Assembly: GCA_904501855.1 (NCBI GenBank)
Contig: CAJGCI010000001.1
Span: forward strand, 38,489 to 102,488
Direction of reading: 5' to 3'
Length of the DNA stretch: 64,000 nucleotides
Source of the DNA: Oscillospiraceae bacterium
GTDB taxonomy: Bacteria; Bacillota; Clostridia; Oscillospirales; Oscillospiraceae
Shown here: positions 1 to 8,648 of the stretch, one piece after another
Position numbering within the stretch: position 1 is the stretch's first letter
How the letters are laid out: each line of letters opens with the position of its first letter
Made by a program: the position numbers and the translations under genes
The notes under the pieces: model-generated
What the model saw: the letters and a program-made list of their open reading frames with translations, nothing else
Database searches by the model: none
What the model was told of the DNA's origin: nothing

Positions 1-247
1 CATCTTCGCAGGAGAATACATCTGCATAGATTTTCTCCAGTTTATCCCGGCCGGCATCATCATAACCGTATCCGGTGATTTCAATGAAATCAGCAGACGA
101 GACGTTGTGTTTCTGAAAGGCATTCAGGATCCTGGAGGACCAGTACAGGCTGATCTGCTCATGATGATCAAAGATCTTTCTGCAGTCCTGTTCCGCCTGT
201 TCCGCCTTCTCTATTACATCGTCTCTAATATCAAAGTCTAAATACAT
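1..247 (-). CDS. PLP-dependent YnbB/aluminium-resistance family protein, N-terminal part (cut by window edge)
   Basis: The first 82 codons of a gene that runs off the left edge. The start is ATG behind an AAAGGAG ribosome binding site about 10 bases away. The translation begins MYLDFDIRDD and contains TGYGYDDAGRD followed by LEKIYADVF, which I recognise as the conserved N-terminal signature of the YnbB/'aluminium resistance' (methionine gamma-lyase-like, fold-type I PLP enzyme) family. The real substrate of this family is poorly known. The lysine-bearing PLP site is outside the window, so the enzyme class rests on the N-terminal motif alone. It lies downstream of gdhA on the same strand, with the gdhA terminator between them. 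Confidence 0.75.
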   Translation of the reverse strand, partial: MYLDFDIRDDVIEKAEQAEQDCRKIFDHHEQISLYWSSRILNAFQKHNVSSADFIEITGYGYDDAGRDKLEKIYADVFSCED

Positions 248-290
248 GGTATCATTTTCTCCTTTGAAAATGCTTTTTATAATATAACAA

Positions 291-322
291 AAAAGAAGGA
301 GCTGTAAAAGCCCCTTCTTTTT
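291..322 (-). terminator. Intrinsic terminator of gdhA
   Basis: On the minus strand AAGAAGGGGC and GCTCCTTCTT form a near-perfect stem with a short TTTTACA loop, followed by a T run. It lies 18 bases after the gdhA stop codon. Confidence 0.8.
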
Positions 323-339
323 ATTTGTAACGTTCCAAA

Positions 340-1689
<1,350 letters not shown>

Positions 1690-1746
1690 TTAACTTTTCT
1701 CCTTTTGCTTTTGATAAATATAATTGTATTTATCTTAACTGAAAAT

Positions 1747-1775
1747 ATTTTAATCTTTAACTTGCAATTTGTAAA
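1747..1775 (-). promoter_or_regulatory. Predicted gdhA promoter
   Basis: On the minus strand TTTACA (1770-1775) and TAAAAT (1747-1752) are separated by 17 bases. This places the start of transcription near 1740, about 50 bases before the gdhA ATG. Confidence 0.6.
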
Positions 1776-1796
1776 GATAACAATATAATTAGAGAT

Positions 1797-1811
1797 ATAA
1801 GGAATTCTTAT
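1797..1811. promoter_or_regulatory. Candidate LysR-type regulator binding site
   Basis: ATAAGGAATTCTTAT is an interrupted dyad (ATAAG-N5-CTTAT) that fits the LysR T-N11-A rule. Its centre is about 64 bases upstream of the predicted gdhA start and just upstream of the divergent regulator promoter. This is the usual position of the recognition site for LysR-type activators that also repress themselves. Binding is inferred. Confidence 0.5.
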
Positions 1812-1821
1812 ACCCATGCAT

Positions 1822-1849
1822 TTGATTTGGTTATAAATCGGTTTAATAT
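1822..1849 (+). promoter_or_regulatory. Predicted promoter of the LysR-type regulator
   Basis: TTGATT (1822-1827) and TAATAT (1844-1849) with a 16-base spacer. It ends about 40 bases before the ATG at 1890, which rules out the upstream in-frame TTG at 1827 as the start. Confidence 0.5.
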
Positions 1850-1889
1850 TGAAAACAGTGCATTTTATCACTATGAGGTAAATAAAAAC

Positions 1890-2756
1890 ATGGATGATAG
1901 AAAATTAACTACTCTGCTGGCTGCCGTGGAGCACGGTAGTCTGAGCAAAGCAGCGGCTTCTCTCGGTCTGACGCAGGCCGGTGTTACACAGATGATGAAC
2001 AGTCTGGAGGAAGAACTGGGCTGTACACTGCTGATACGAACCTATAACGGAATCAAGCTCACCCCTGCAGGAGAAGAACTTCTCCCCTTCATCCGGGATG
2101 CTGCCGCATCTCTGAATCATTTACGAGAAGAAGCAAATAATTATGTTATGGGACAGCTGAAAACCATTCGGATCGGCATTTATCCCAGCATCACAAAATC
2201 ATGGCTTCCGCAGGTTCTTAAAGATTATAAAAAAGAATACCCGTCCACTTCCATTGACATCACGGTGGGCGGCGAGGAAATTCCGCGATATTTGGACGAG
2301 AACATTATTGACATCGCAATTGCAGAAGAGAACCAGAAAGGAAATTACTGCTGGAATACGATTTGCGAAGATACGTATTATGCGATCGTACCGCAGAATC
2401 ATGAATTGAGCTCAAAAGATATCGTGGAGATCGATGAACTGCTGAAGTACCCGTTCATCATGTCCCAGATCAACGAGCTGAAAGAAAAACTGAAACCGTA
2501 TACCAACGCCAAGATCGTTGAAACGATACAGATCCATTCCATTGATGACGACGCTCTGATCTCACTGGTGGAACAGGGACTTGGCGTATCCATACTTCCC
2601 GGTCTTTCTCTGAAAGATATCAGTGAGAATGTGTGTGTCCTTCCTTTAAAACCGGAACTGAAAAGAAAACTTGGAATCATGATGCCCCGTTCGGTTCGGG
2701 AACAGGTGCAGACCTTTGTAGATTTCGTCCATCACTTGGATATCTCTAAATATTAA
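1890..2756 (+). CDS. LysR-type transcriptional regulator, probably controlling gdhA
   Basis: A 288-residue protein with an N-terminal winged helix-turn-helix (about residues 1-60, including SLSKAAASLGLTQAGVTQMM) and a LysR substrate-binding domain from about residue 90. The start is the ATG at 1890, preceded by GAGGT 10 bases away, giving the standard LysR beginning (MDDRKLTTLLAAVEHGS). An in-frame TTG 63 bases upstream overlaps the predicted promoter and is not used here. The gene is divergent from gdhA and separated from it by about 200 bases holding a T-N11-A dyad, so a GltC-like role in glutamate/nitrogen metabolism is likely. The inducer is unknown. It ends next to an IS remnant. Confidence 0.85.
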   Translation: MDDRKLTTLLAAVEHGSLSKAAASLGLTQAGVTQMMNSLEEELGCTLLIRTYNGIKLTPAGEELLPFIRDAAASLNHLREEANNYVMGQLKTIRIGIYPSITKSWLPQVLKDYKKEYPSTSIDITVGGEEIPRYLDENIIDIAIAEENQKGNYCWNTICEDTYYAIVPQNHELSSKDIVEIDELLKYPFIMSQINELKEKLKPYTNAKIVETIQIHSIDDDALISLVEQGLGVSILPGLSLKDISENVCVLPLKPELKRKLGIMMPRSVREQVQTFVDFVHHLDISKY

Positions 2757-2777
2757 AACAAGCTGGAATTTGATGTG

Positions 2778-2817
2778 TACCCTCTTTATTGGACAACCAG
2801 TAAGGAGGGTATTTTTA
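2778..2817 (+). terminator. Intrinsic terminator downstream of the LysR gene, inside the IS remnant
   Basis: TACCCTCTTTA pairs with TAAGGAGGGTA (11 base pairs with one wobble), loop TTGGACAACCAG, followed by TTTTTAT. It begins 22 bases after the LysR stop and probably ends that transcript. Confidence 0.65.
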
Positions 2818-2906
2818 TGCGCTATTACAACAACGAACGGATTCAGGCAAAAACAAACTGGATGCCTCCCGTTAAATACAGGAAAGCATCCAGCTCTTGT
2901 GCCTAA
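2817..2906 (+). pseudogene. IS3-family transposase OrfB, C-terminal fragment
   Basis: In-frame residues RYYNNERIQAKTNWMPPV and a short tail up to the stop at 2904-2906 match the characteristic end of IS3/IS150-group OrfB transposases (YNNERIQ...MPPVxYR). The catalytic DDE residues and everything upstream are absent, so this is a fragment. Confidence 0.8.
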
Positions 2907-2966
2907 TTCATAAATATTCTATGTGTCCAGGATTCTGGGTACATATCAATTATTCCAGCTTGTTTT

Positions 2967-3518
2967 TTAATGATTATATCCAGTTGCTTTTCGGATCCGT
3001 TCCGCTTCCTGAGAACCGCAGCATCGTTCCACAATGGAAAGTCCAAAAGGAATCGCAGCGCCAAGTCCCCAGGCCGTAATAATATTCCCGTCTGCAACTA
3101 CTTCGCGGCTGACATATTTAGCTGAAGTCAGTTCTTCAATGAATTTATGGTGCACGGTAGCTTCTTTTCCTGACAGGATTCCTGCGGTTTCCAGAACAAC
3201 GGGAGCTGCACAGATAGCAGCGACCAGCTTTCCTTCCCGGTAAAAATCAGAAACAACGGACAGAACTCTGGGATCCTCCTGTAGATTCCGGGTCCCTGGC
3301 ATCCCGCCGGGAAGTACGATCACATCATATTGTTCGAAATCCGTATTCTCAAAGGAACGGTCCGCCCGAATTGTGACCTTGTGGGAACTGATGATCTCTT
3401 CCCTGCCGTCCAGAGAAACGATATCCGTATCGATCTTCGCTCTTCGTAGCAGATCCACAACGATCAGACCTTCACATTCTTCCAGTCCCTGCGCAAACAG
3501 CACGGCAGCACGGCTCAT
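2967..3518 (-). CDS. DJ-1/PfpI-family glutamine amidotransferase-like protein
   Basis: A 183-residue flavodoxin-like protein. The nucleophile elbow AICAAP puts the conserved cysteine at residue 103, and a conserved acidic cluster lies in GLEECEG near residues 11-17. This is the pattern of the DJ-1/ThiJ branch (YajL, PfpI relatives) and not of a true amidotransferase. Proposed functions of the family include chaperone, deglycase and glyoxalase-like activities, and none can be chosen from sequence. It is the last gene of the nrdR-to-DJ-1 run, 19 bases after the beta-helix gene. Its stop codon lies inside the right arm of the inverted repeat next to the IS remnant. Confidence 0.85.
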   Translation of the reverse strand: MSRAAVLFAQGLEECEGLIVVDLLRRAKIDTDIVSLDGREEIISSHKVTIRADRSFENTDFEQYDVIVLPGGMPGTRNLQEDPRVLSVVSDFYREGKLVAAICAAPVVLETAGILSGKEATVHHKFIEELTSAKYVSREVVADGNIITAWGLGAAIPFGLSIVERCCGSQEAERIRKATGYNH

Positions 3519-3537
3519 GGAACACCTCCTGCAGCAA

Positions 3538-4218
3538 TCAGATCATTTTATTGGCGATCCGTTTGGGAACAACGGTTCGTTCGTTCTTGTAAATGCTGTT
3601 CTCAGGGATAACCCCGCGGACTGATGATGTTGGATATATATTGGTATGTGCGCCGATCACAGTTCCAGGGTTCAGGACGCTGTTGCATCCGACTTCCACA
3701 AAATCGCCCAGAACAGCTCCGAATTTTTTGCGTTTCGTCGGAATCTGTTCATTGCCTTTTACAACAACGAGAGATTTATCGCTTTTTACATTGGATGTGA
3801 TGGAACCGGCGCCCATATGGGATTTGTAACCCAGGATCGAATCACCGACGTAATTGTAGTGCGGTGTCTGAACGTTATCAAAAAGGACTACGTTCTTAAG
3901 CTCCACTGAATTTCCTACCACACAATTTTTGCCGACAATAGCGCTGCCGCGAATAAAAGCGCAGTGACGGACTTCGGCATTATGATCGATAATGCAAGGT
4001 GCACCAATATATGCGGATTCAAATACTTCCGCATCCTTGGCAATCCAGACATTTTCCTTCGGACTGTAGAATTCATCTTCCGGCAGAGTCGGACCGAGCT
4101 TCAGAATAAAATTGGAGATATTATCCAGAACTTCCCACGGATACTGAACTCCTTCAAACAATTCTTTTGCTATTGTACGGTTCAGATCCAGAAGATCCTT
4201 TACTTTAATATTCATCAT
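3538..4218 (-). CDS. GlmU-like left-handed beta-helix acyltransferase
   Basis: A 226-residue protein. About 60 N-terminal residues are followed by hexapeptide repeats of a left-handed parallel beta-helix (for example VWIAKDAEVFESAYIGAP, GSAIVGKNCVVGNSVELKN). The segment PHYNYVGDSILG...GAGSITSN corresponds to the acetyltransferase active region of GlmU, whose catalytic histidine precedes the YVGD motif. There is no nucleotidyltransferase domain. The start is the ATGATG at 4213-4218, overlapping the glmM stop (ATGA), so it is translationally coupled to glmM. That makes acetylation of glucosamine-1-phosphate, the GlmM product, a reasonable guess. Annotation as a sugar-phosphate acyl- or nucleotidyltransferase homologue is also possible. 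Confidence 0.75.
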   Translation of the reverse strand: MMNIKVKDLLDLNRTIAKELFEGVQYPWEVLDNISNFILKLGPTLPEDEFYSPKENVWIAKDAEVFESAYIGAPCIIDHNAEVRHCAFIRGSAIVGKNCVVGNSVELKNVVLFDNVQTPHYNYVGDSILGYKSHMGAGSITSNVKSDKSLVVVKGNEQIPTKRKKFGAVLGDFVEVGCNSVLNPGTVIGAHTNIYPTSSVRGVIPENSIYKNERTVVPKRIANKMI

Positions 4219-5561
4219 CGTACTTTCACCAGTTTTCCTGCAGTTCTCATGGCATCGATAATCATATCGACATACTGAGAGCATAATTCCTCTGTCTGTG
4301 CTTCCACCATAACACGAAGTACCGGTTCTGTTCCGCTCTTGCGCAGAAGCACACGTCCACGGTCACCCAGTTCTTTCTCAGCACGAACAACGGCATCCCT
4401 GACTTCTTCGCATTCCATGGTGGAATCCTTGTCATCCACTTCAACATTGGTCAGCTGCTGCGGATAAATGACCACCGGGGCTGCGAGAGTACTGAGCGGC
4501 TGTTTGGTCTCCGTCATGGCTTCCATCAGTTTGATCGCGGTAAGCAGACCGTCTCCGGTGTTGGCAAGGTTTCCGAAAATGATATGTCCGGACTGTTCAC
4601 CACCGAGAAGATGCCCGTTCTGACGCATATTCTCCGCTACATATTTATCACCGACATCAGTTTTCTCATAACCGATGTTCAATTCATCCAGCGCTTTGTA
4701 AAGTCCCATGTTGGACATTACCGTAGTGACCACTTTGGAATCTCCGAACTTGCCCTTTTCCTTCATGTATTTGGAGCAGATATAAAGGATATGATCACCA
4801 GTAATGATATTTCCCTTTTCATCAACGGCAAGGCAGCGGTCCGCATCACCGTCAAATGCAAAACCGGCATCCAGATGGTTCTCCAGAACAAACTTCTGCA
4901 AATGTTCCATGTGTGTGGATCCGCATTCGATGTTGATGTTCAGTCCGTCGGGAGTGTTGCCGATCACATAGGTGTCCGCCCCGAGAGCATCAAAAATACT
5001 TTTGGCCATCTGCCAGGTGGAGCCGTTGGCACAGTCGAGACCGATCTTCTTTCCCTTGTAAGAACGGGTAGCAAGAGAAATCAGATAACCGATATAACGG
5101 TTTCGTCCCGAAGCATAATCTACGGTACGGCCAATGTTTTCTCTTACTGCATACGGTATGTCATCTTCGGAATCGAGATACTTTTCAATTCCTTCCAGGA
5201 CTGACTCTTCCATCTTTTCTCCGGCACTGTTAAGCAGTTTGATGCCGTTGTCAAAATACGGATTGTGGCTGGCAGAGATCATGATACCGCAGTCAAAATC
5301 ATCGGAACGGGCAATATAAGATACACTGGGGGTAGTAGTGACGTGCATCATATATGCATCAGCACCGGAAGAAGTCAGTCCGGCACAAAGTGCATATTCA
5401 AACATATAACTGGATCGTCTGGTATCCTTTCCGATAACGACCTGAGCCTTGTGATCTTTTCCGTAATACCATCCGAGGTAACGTCCAATACGAAAAGCAT
5501 GTTCCACTGTAAGAACTTTATTCGCTTCACCCCGGAATCCGTCTGTACCAAAATACTTCAT
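4215..5561 (-). CDS. glmM: Phosphoglucosamine mutase
   Basis: Converts glucosamine-6-phosphate to glucosamine-1-phosphate for UDP-GlcNAc and peptidoglycan synthesis. At 448 residues it is the standard length. The N-terminus MKYFGTDGFRGEAN is typical, SASHNP carries the phosphorylated serine at residue 98, the metal-binding loop is DGDADRC near residue 240, and RKSGTEP near the C-terminus binds phosphate. It lies 27 bases after the NagB-like gene and its stop overlaps the start of the GlmU-like gene. Confidence 0.95.
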   Translation of the reverse strand: MKYFGTDGFRGEANKVLTVEHAFRIGRYLGWYYGKDHKAQVVIGKDTRRSSYMFEYALCAGLTSSGADAYMMHVTTTPSVSYIARSDDFDCGIMISASHNPYFDNGIKLLNSAGEKMEESVLEGIEKYLDSEDDIPYAVRENIGRTVDYASGRNRYIGYLISLATRSYKGKKIGLDCANGSTWQMAKSIFDALGADTYVIGNTPDGLNINIECGSTHMEHLQKFVLENHLDAGFAFDGDADRCLAVDEKGNIITGDHILYICSKYMKEKGKFGDSKVVTTVMSNMGLYKALDELNIGYEKTDVGDKYVAENMRQNGHLLGGEQSGHIIFGNLANTGDGLLTAIKLMEAMTETKQPLSTLAAPVVIYPQQLTNVEVDDKDSTMECEEVRDAVVRAEKELGDRGRVLLRKSGTEPVLRVMVEAQTEELCSQYVDMIIDAMRTAGKLVKVR

Positions 5562-5588
5562 AAATAATAACAGTCCTCCGCCTTATAT

Positions 5589-6308
5589 TTAAATATCAGA
5601 TGCAGCTGCGTCATCCACATACAGATTCAGGTTCATATGAATCTGAAGCATGGAAGCTGGAACAAAGGGGATCGTTTTTCCATAAACAATTTTGTGCACT
5701 GCATCTGCCTTTTCTTCACCAGCAGCAATAAGATCAATGTTCTTGGCGCTTACAATAGTCTTGATGCCCATTGTAACGCCTTTTTCGGGGACATTCTCAG
5801 CTCCGCCGAAATCTTCAGCGACAAGTTTTTTTGTCTTGTCCGTTAAAAGCTGTGTATGCGTGTAGGATTCAAAAGGAGTCGCGGGTTCATTAAACCCAAT
5901 ACTTCCGTTGATACCGATTCCTAGAATCATGAGATCGATTCCGCCTGCTGCTGAAATCTGGTCATCATATTCCTTCAGTTTATCCTCATCCTCCGAGCAA
6001 ATGCACGGATAGAAGATATTGGCATCATTAAAACCGGCTCCGTCAAAGAGATTAGTTTTCATAAACGAATGAACGCTACCGGCATGTTTCTTGTCCAAAG
6101 CAAGATATTCACAACAGACAAATACCCGGACACTGCCAAAGGATAACTCCCCTGCCTGTCCCAGTTCTTTCAATTTCTGATATACAGGAACCAGATCCCG
6201 GCCAAAGGACACGCCCAAAACTGCATTGGGCTTCTCCTCCAGCAGATCCTTAACCTGACTTGCGATATGTTCAGCGGAAACAGCGATATCGTTGGTAATG
6301 ATCTTCAT
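5589..6308 (-). CDS. NagB/6-phosphogluconolactonase-family protein lacking key catalytic residues
   Basis: A 239-residue protein alignable along its length with glucosamine-6-phosphate deaminase NagB. Three positions essential in NagB are changed. The segment equivalent to MDEY reads CCEY (residues 65-68), so Asp72 is replaced by Cys. The GIGxDGHIAFNEP motif reads GIGINGSIGFNEP (residues 130-142), so Asp141 is Asn and His143 is Ser, while the Glu148 equivalent is kept. The phosphate loop also differs (SFGRDLVPVY). The fold is clear but normal deaminase activity is doubtful. It sits between nrdR and glmM, which handles the same glucosamine-phosphate pool, so a sensing or regulatory role, or an altered activity, are all open. 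Confidence 0.8.
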   Translation of the reverse strand: MKIITNDIAVSAEHIASQVKDLLEEKPNAVLGVSFGRDLVPVYQKLKELGQAGELSFGSVRVFVCCEYLALDKKHAGSVHSFMKTNLFDGAGFNDANIFYPCICSEDEDKLKEYDDQISAAGGIDLMILGIGINGSIGFNEPATPFESYTHTQLLTDKTKKLVAEDFGGAENVPEKGVTMGIKTIVSAKNIDLIAAGEEKADAVHKIVYGKTIPFVPASMLQIHMNLNLYVDDAAASDI

Positions 6309-6334
6309 TTCATACCTCCATGAATTTCAAAGGA

Positions 6335-6790
6335 TTATTTTTCCGATAAGATCTTGGACAGTTCTTCCATAAAGGTATTGATATCTTTAAAGCTGCGATA
6401 GACCGAAGCAAAACGCACGTATGCGACCTCGTCCACATCTTTCAGCCGGCTCATGACCATCTCGCCGATCTCCTGTGTAGCAATCTCCCGCTCCAGAGAG
6501 CCCTGGAGTTCCTGCTCGATCTCATCGGCAATATGTTCAATCTGCGCCATTGTAACCGGCCGTTTCTCACAGGCGCGGACCATGCCGTTGATCAGTTTCG
6601 ATTTATCAAATGCCTGTCTGCTTCCGTCACGCTTCACCACGATCAGCGGGACCCGCTCAACAATCTCATAGGTAGTGAAACGTTTCTGGCAGGACAGACA
6701 CTCTCTGCGCCTGCGGATCGATGTTCCCTCTTCTGCCGGTCTTGAATCGATGACTTTACTTTCCAGATAACTGCAATAAGGACATTTCAT
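6335..6790 (-). CDS. nrdR: Transcriptional repressor NrdR
   Basis: ATP/dATP-sensing repressor of ribonucleotide reductase genes. The 151-residue protein has an N-terminal zinc ribbon (CPYC at residues 3-6 and CLSC near 31-34) with the typical [20 protein letters not shown] stretch, then an ATP-cone ([17 protein letters not shown]). Length and domain order match the family exactly. It heads the run of genes through glmM to the DJ-1 gene. No nrd gene and no clear NrdR box are seen in this window. Confidence 0.95.
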   Translation of the reverse strand: MKCPYCSYLESKVIDSRPAEEGTSIRRRRECLSCQKRFTTYEIVERVPLIVVKRDGSRQAFDKSKLINGMVRACEKRPVTMAQIEHIADEIEQELQGSLEREIATQEIGEMVMSRLKDVDEVAYVRFASVYRSFKDINTFMEELSKILSEK

Positions 6791-6849
6791 ATATATACTC
6801 CTTCCGGGCTGAATGTTCTCATAATTATTTCATGGTAATATTATGTCAA

Positions 6850-6858
6850 ATTATAGCA
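6850..6858 (-). promoter_or_regulatory. Predicted extended -10 promoter of nrdR
   Basis: TGCTATAAT on the minus strand, about 60 bases before the nrdR ATG, with no strong -35 at 17 bases. A second possible TTGACA lies just downstream, so the exact start is uncertain. Confidence 0.4.
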
Positions 6859-6902
6859 TAATAGAAATGCCAATGTTCAAAAGAAACAAAAGTTAACATA
6901 AT

Positions 6903-6946
6903 TATTTAAAAGAAATGGATGAACTCTTCATTTGAGTTCATCCATT
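6903..6946 (-). terminator. Intrinsic terminator overlapping the rnmV stop codon
   Basis: AATGGATGAACTC (6914-6926) and GAGTTCATCCATT (6934-6946) form a perfect 13-base-pair stem with a 7-base loop, followed on the minus strand by TCTTTTAAAT. The last five codons and the stop of rnmV lie inside the hairpin. Confidence 0.85.
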
Positions 6947-7518
6947 ATTCTCTCAAGCTCTGTTCTTGTGACCGTCCGATTCAGATATTCCAACAATGAA
7001 TTGGACGACAGATTGGTCGGAATCCCCAGTCTGGACTGCAGCAATTTTCTCTTTTGCCCGCTTTCCGGTCTGCCAAACAGTCCCCAGAAGTAGAGGTCTG
7101 TTTTGGTGAACGATTCCGTCTTTGAAACAAGTTCTTCATCCAGAATAGTTGCGCCTGCCCGTCGCAGGCAGTCTTCCAGGATCTGCGGTGACATACCCTC
7201 CACTCCAAGCAACCCTTCTTTTGACGGTTCGTTCTTTCTTTTTTCTTTTCCGGAAATCTCCGGTATATATGCATTTTTTATCCTGTCAGACGGAATGAAG
7301 CTCTTCAGGTAATTCCGGATTACGAGTCCGGCACCATCGGAATCCGTAAGGATGATCAATCCGTTTTTTACTGCAAGATTTCGGATCATACTTCTTTTAT
7401 CTTCATCATGAAAGACTCCGAAGCCTGATGTTTCCACGATCATGGCATCCACGATCTGCCGCAGCACATTTTTGTCATATCGTCCTTCAACGACGATTAC
7501 TTCCTGAACTCTGATCAT
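6928..7518 (-). CDS. rnmV: Ribonuclease M5
   Basis: Matures 5S rRNA by cleaving its precursor on the ribosome. The 196-residue protein begins with a TOPRIM domain (IVVEGRYDKNVLR with the catalytic Glu, later TDSDGAG) followed by the M5-specific C-terminal region. The ATG overlaps the holA stop (ATGA). The neighbours often seen with rnmV in Firmicutes (tatD upstream, ksgA/rsmA downstream) are absent here. Confidence 0.9.
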   Translation of the reverse strand: MIRVQEVIVVEGRYDKNVLRQIVDAMIVETSGFGVFHDEDKRSMIRNLAVKNGLIILTDSDGAGLVIRNYLKSFIPSDRIKNAYIPEISGKEKRKNEPSKEGLLGVEGMSPQILEDCLRRAGATILDEELVSKTESFTKTDLYFWGLFGRPESGQKRKLLQSRLGIPTNLSSNSLLEYLNRTVTRTELERIMDELK

Positions 7519-8555
7519 ACAATCTCACCGGAGCATATCTGCATCAGAAGCTCCATCAGGATCTCGCGGTCATCGATGGATGTGCTTTTCATCTTGTAAT
7601 CCGCCTCTGCACACAGCGAAACATAATGACGCAGAGCATCCAGCCGGAATCTGGCGGAAGACTTCATAAGACGTTCCCCGATCCATCCTCTGGCACCGCA
7701 CACCTCTTCCACGTATGCTTTTCCCAGACGGTGTTCCACAGCAAGTTTTGCTCCGTAAAGGCGACGGATCTGATTGCCGATCAATGCCAGAAGCTTAATA
7801 GGATCATTTTCTTTGCTGGCAAGCAGATCAGAGAGGACAGCTGCTGCCTCATTATTCTTTCTTTCCGAGATATAGTCGGTGATCAAAAATACCGATGCTT
7901 CCGGTATCCGTGTTGCTACGGCATCGATATCCTGTGTCGTGATCTCATCTTTTGAAGAGTATGCAGCAACTTTCTCAATCTCCGGAAGAAGCCGGTTCAT
8001 CAGGTCTCCGCTGTTGAAGATAAGATACTCCGCTGTTTTTCCGCTGATTATTTTGTCATGTGCCTTAAAATGCATCTGAATCCATTTGATAAGCTTATCA
8101 TGTCCGGAGGCGTAGAACTGGATCTCCTCTCCGTTCTTTTTAATGGATCTGATCGTCTTCAGTCTGTTGTCGGGAGTGAATTCCGGATGCTGATTAAAGA
8201 TCAGCGTGCAGTAATCAGGAAGATCGCAGAGCACACTGTTGAGCTTTTCATAGTCCGTTTCTATTACATTGTTGAGATCTGCATCGCGCACCATCACAAC
8301 CGAATGATCCGACATAAAAGGCATGGCATCCACCGCACTGGATATTGCATCAATATCCAGCTCTTTCCCGCTGTCAATCAGATGATAATTAAACTCGCGC
8401 TCCCCGTTGGGAAATGCCATCTTCATGATCGATTCGATATACTGCTCTTTCAGATAGTCCTCTTCGCCCCATAAAAGATAGAGTCTTCCGAGTCCGTTCT
8501 CTTTCAGCTTTTTTTCAACATCACCGTACTGAAACGGTGTTTTATCCTTCGCCAT
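7515..8555 (-). CDS. holA: DNA polymerase III, delta subunit
   Basis: Part of the clamp-loader complex that opens and loads the beta sliding clamp. The 346-residue protein is normal length and has the HolA N-terminal region with LYLLWGEEDYLKEQYIES, corresponding to the AAA+-like domain without functional Walker motifs, and an alpha-helical C-terminus. Overlap with rnmV by ATGA suggests coupled translation. Confidence 0.9.
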   Translation of the reverse strand: MAKDKTPFQYGDVEKKLKENGLGRLYLLWGEEDYLKEQYIESIMKMAFPNGEREFNYHLIDSGKELDIDAISSAVDAMPFMSDHSVVMVRDADLNNVIETDYEKLNSVLCDLPDYCTLIFNQHPEFTPDNRLKTIRSIKKNGEEIQFYASGHDKLIKWIQMHFKAHDKIISGKTAEYLIFNSGDLMNRLLPEIEKVAAYSSKDEITTQDIDAVATRIPEASVFLITDYISERKNNEAAAVLSDLLASKENDPIKLLALIGNQIRRLYGAKLAVEHRLGKAYVEEVCGARGWIGERLMKSSARFRLDALRHYVSLCAEADYKMKSTSIDDREILMELLMQICSGEIV

Positions 8556-8608
8556 GAAACAAACCTCAGTTACTTGATATGTACACAGTTTATCATTATT
8601 TTCAAACG

Positions 8609-8641
8609 AAAAAAAGTCCGCTGATTAAAGTCAGCGGACTT
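8609..8641 (-). terminator. Intrinsic terminator of the alaS-HIT unit
   Basis: AAGTCCGCTGA and TCAGCGGACTT form an 11-base-pair stem with a 6-base loop (8614-8641), followed on the minus strand by TTTTTCG. Confidence 0.9.
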
Positions 8642-8648
8642 AAGCATA

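Larger units (their letters stand above)
2776..2943 (+). mobile_element. Internally deleted IS3-family (IS150-like) remnant, about 168 bp
   Basis: It is bounded by imperfect inverted ends, TGTACCCTCTTTATTGGACA on the left and TGTCCAGGATTCTGGGTACA on the right. These resemble IS3-family termini. The only coding content is the last codons of the OrfB transposase. Most of the element has been lost, leaving a MITE-like piece that cannot encode its own transposition. Confidence 0.7.
2752..2971. repeat. Long inverted repeat spanning the 3' ends of two convergent genes
   Basis: The left arm 2752-2782 and the right arm 2937-2971 are inverted copies with only a few gaps and one substitution. They share the cores AAACAAGCTGGAAT and TTGATRTGTACCC. 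Each arm contains the stop codon of its gene (LysR on plus, DJ-1 on minus). The outer part, with A-rich and T-rich ends, looks like a bidirectional terminator. The inner part is the tip of an IS remnant. Confidence 0.75.

Noticed and set aside
1827..1889. Upstream TTG start for the LysR gene
   Set aside because: It overlaps the predicted promoter, has no ribosome binding site, and would add residues before the normal LysR N-terminus.
2776..2943. An active insertion sequence
   Set aside because: Only the inverted ends and the last 30 or so codons of the transposase remain, with no DDE residues.
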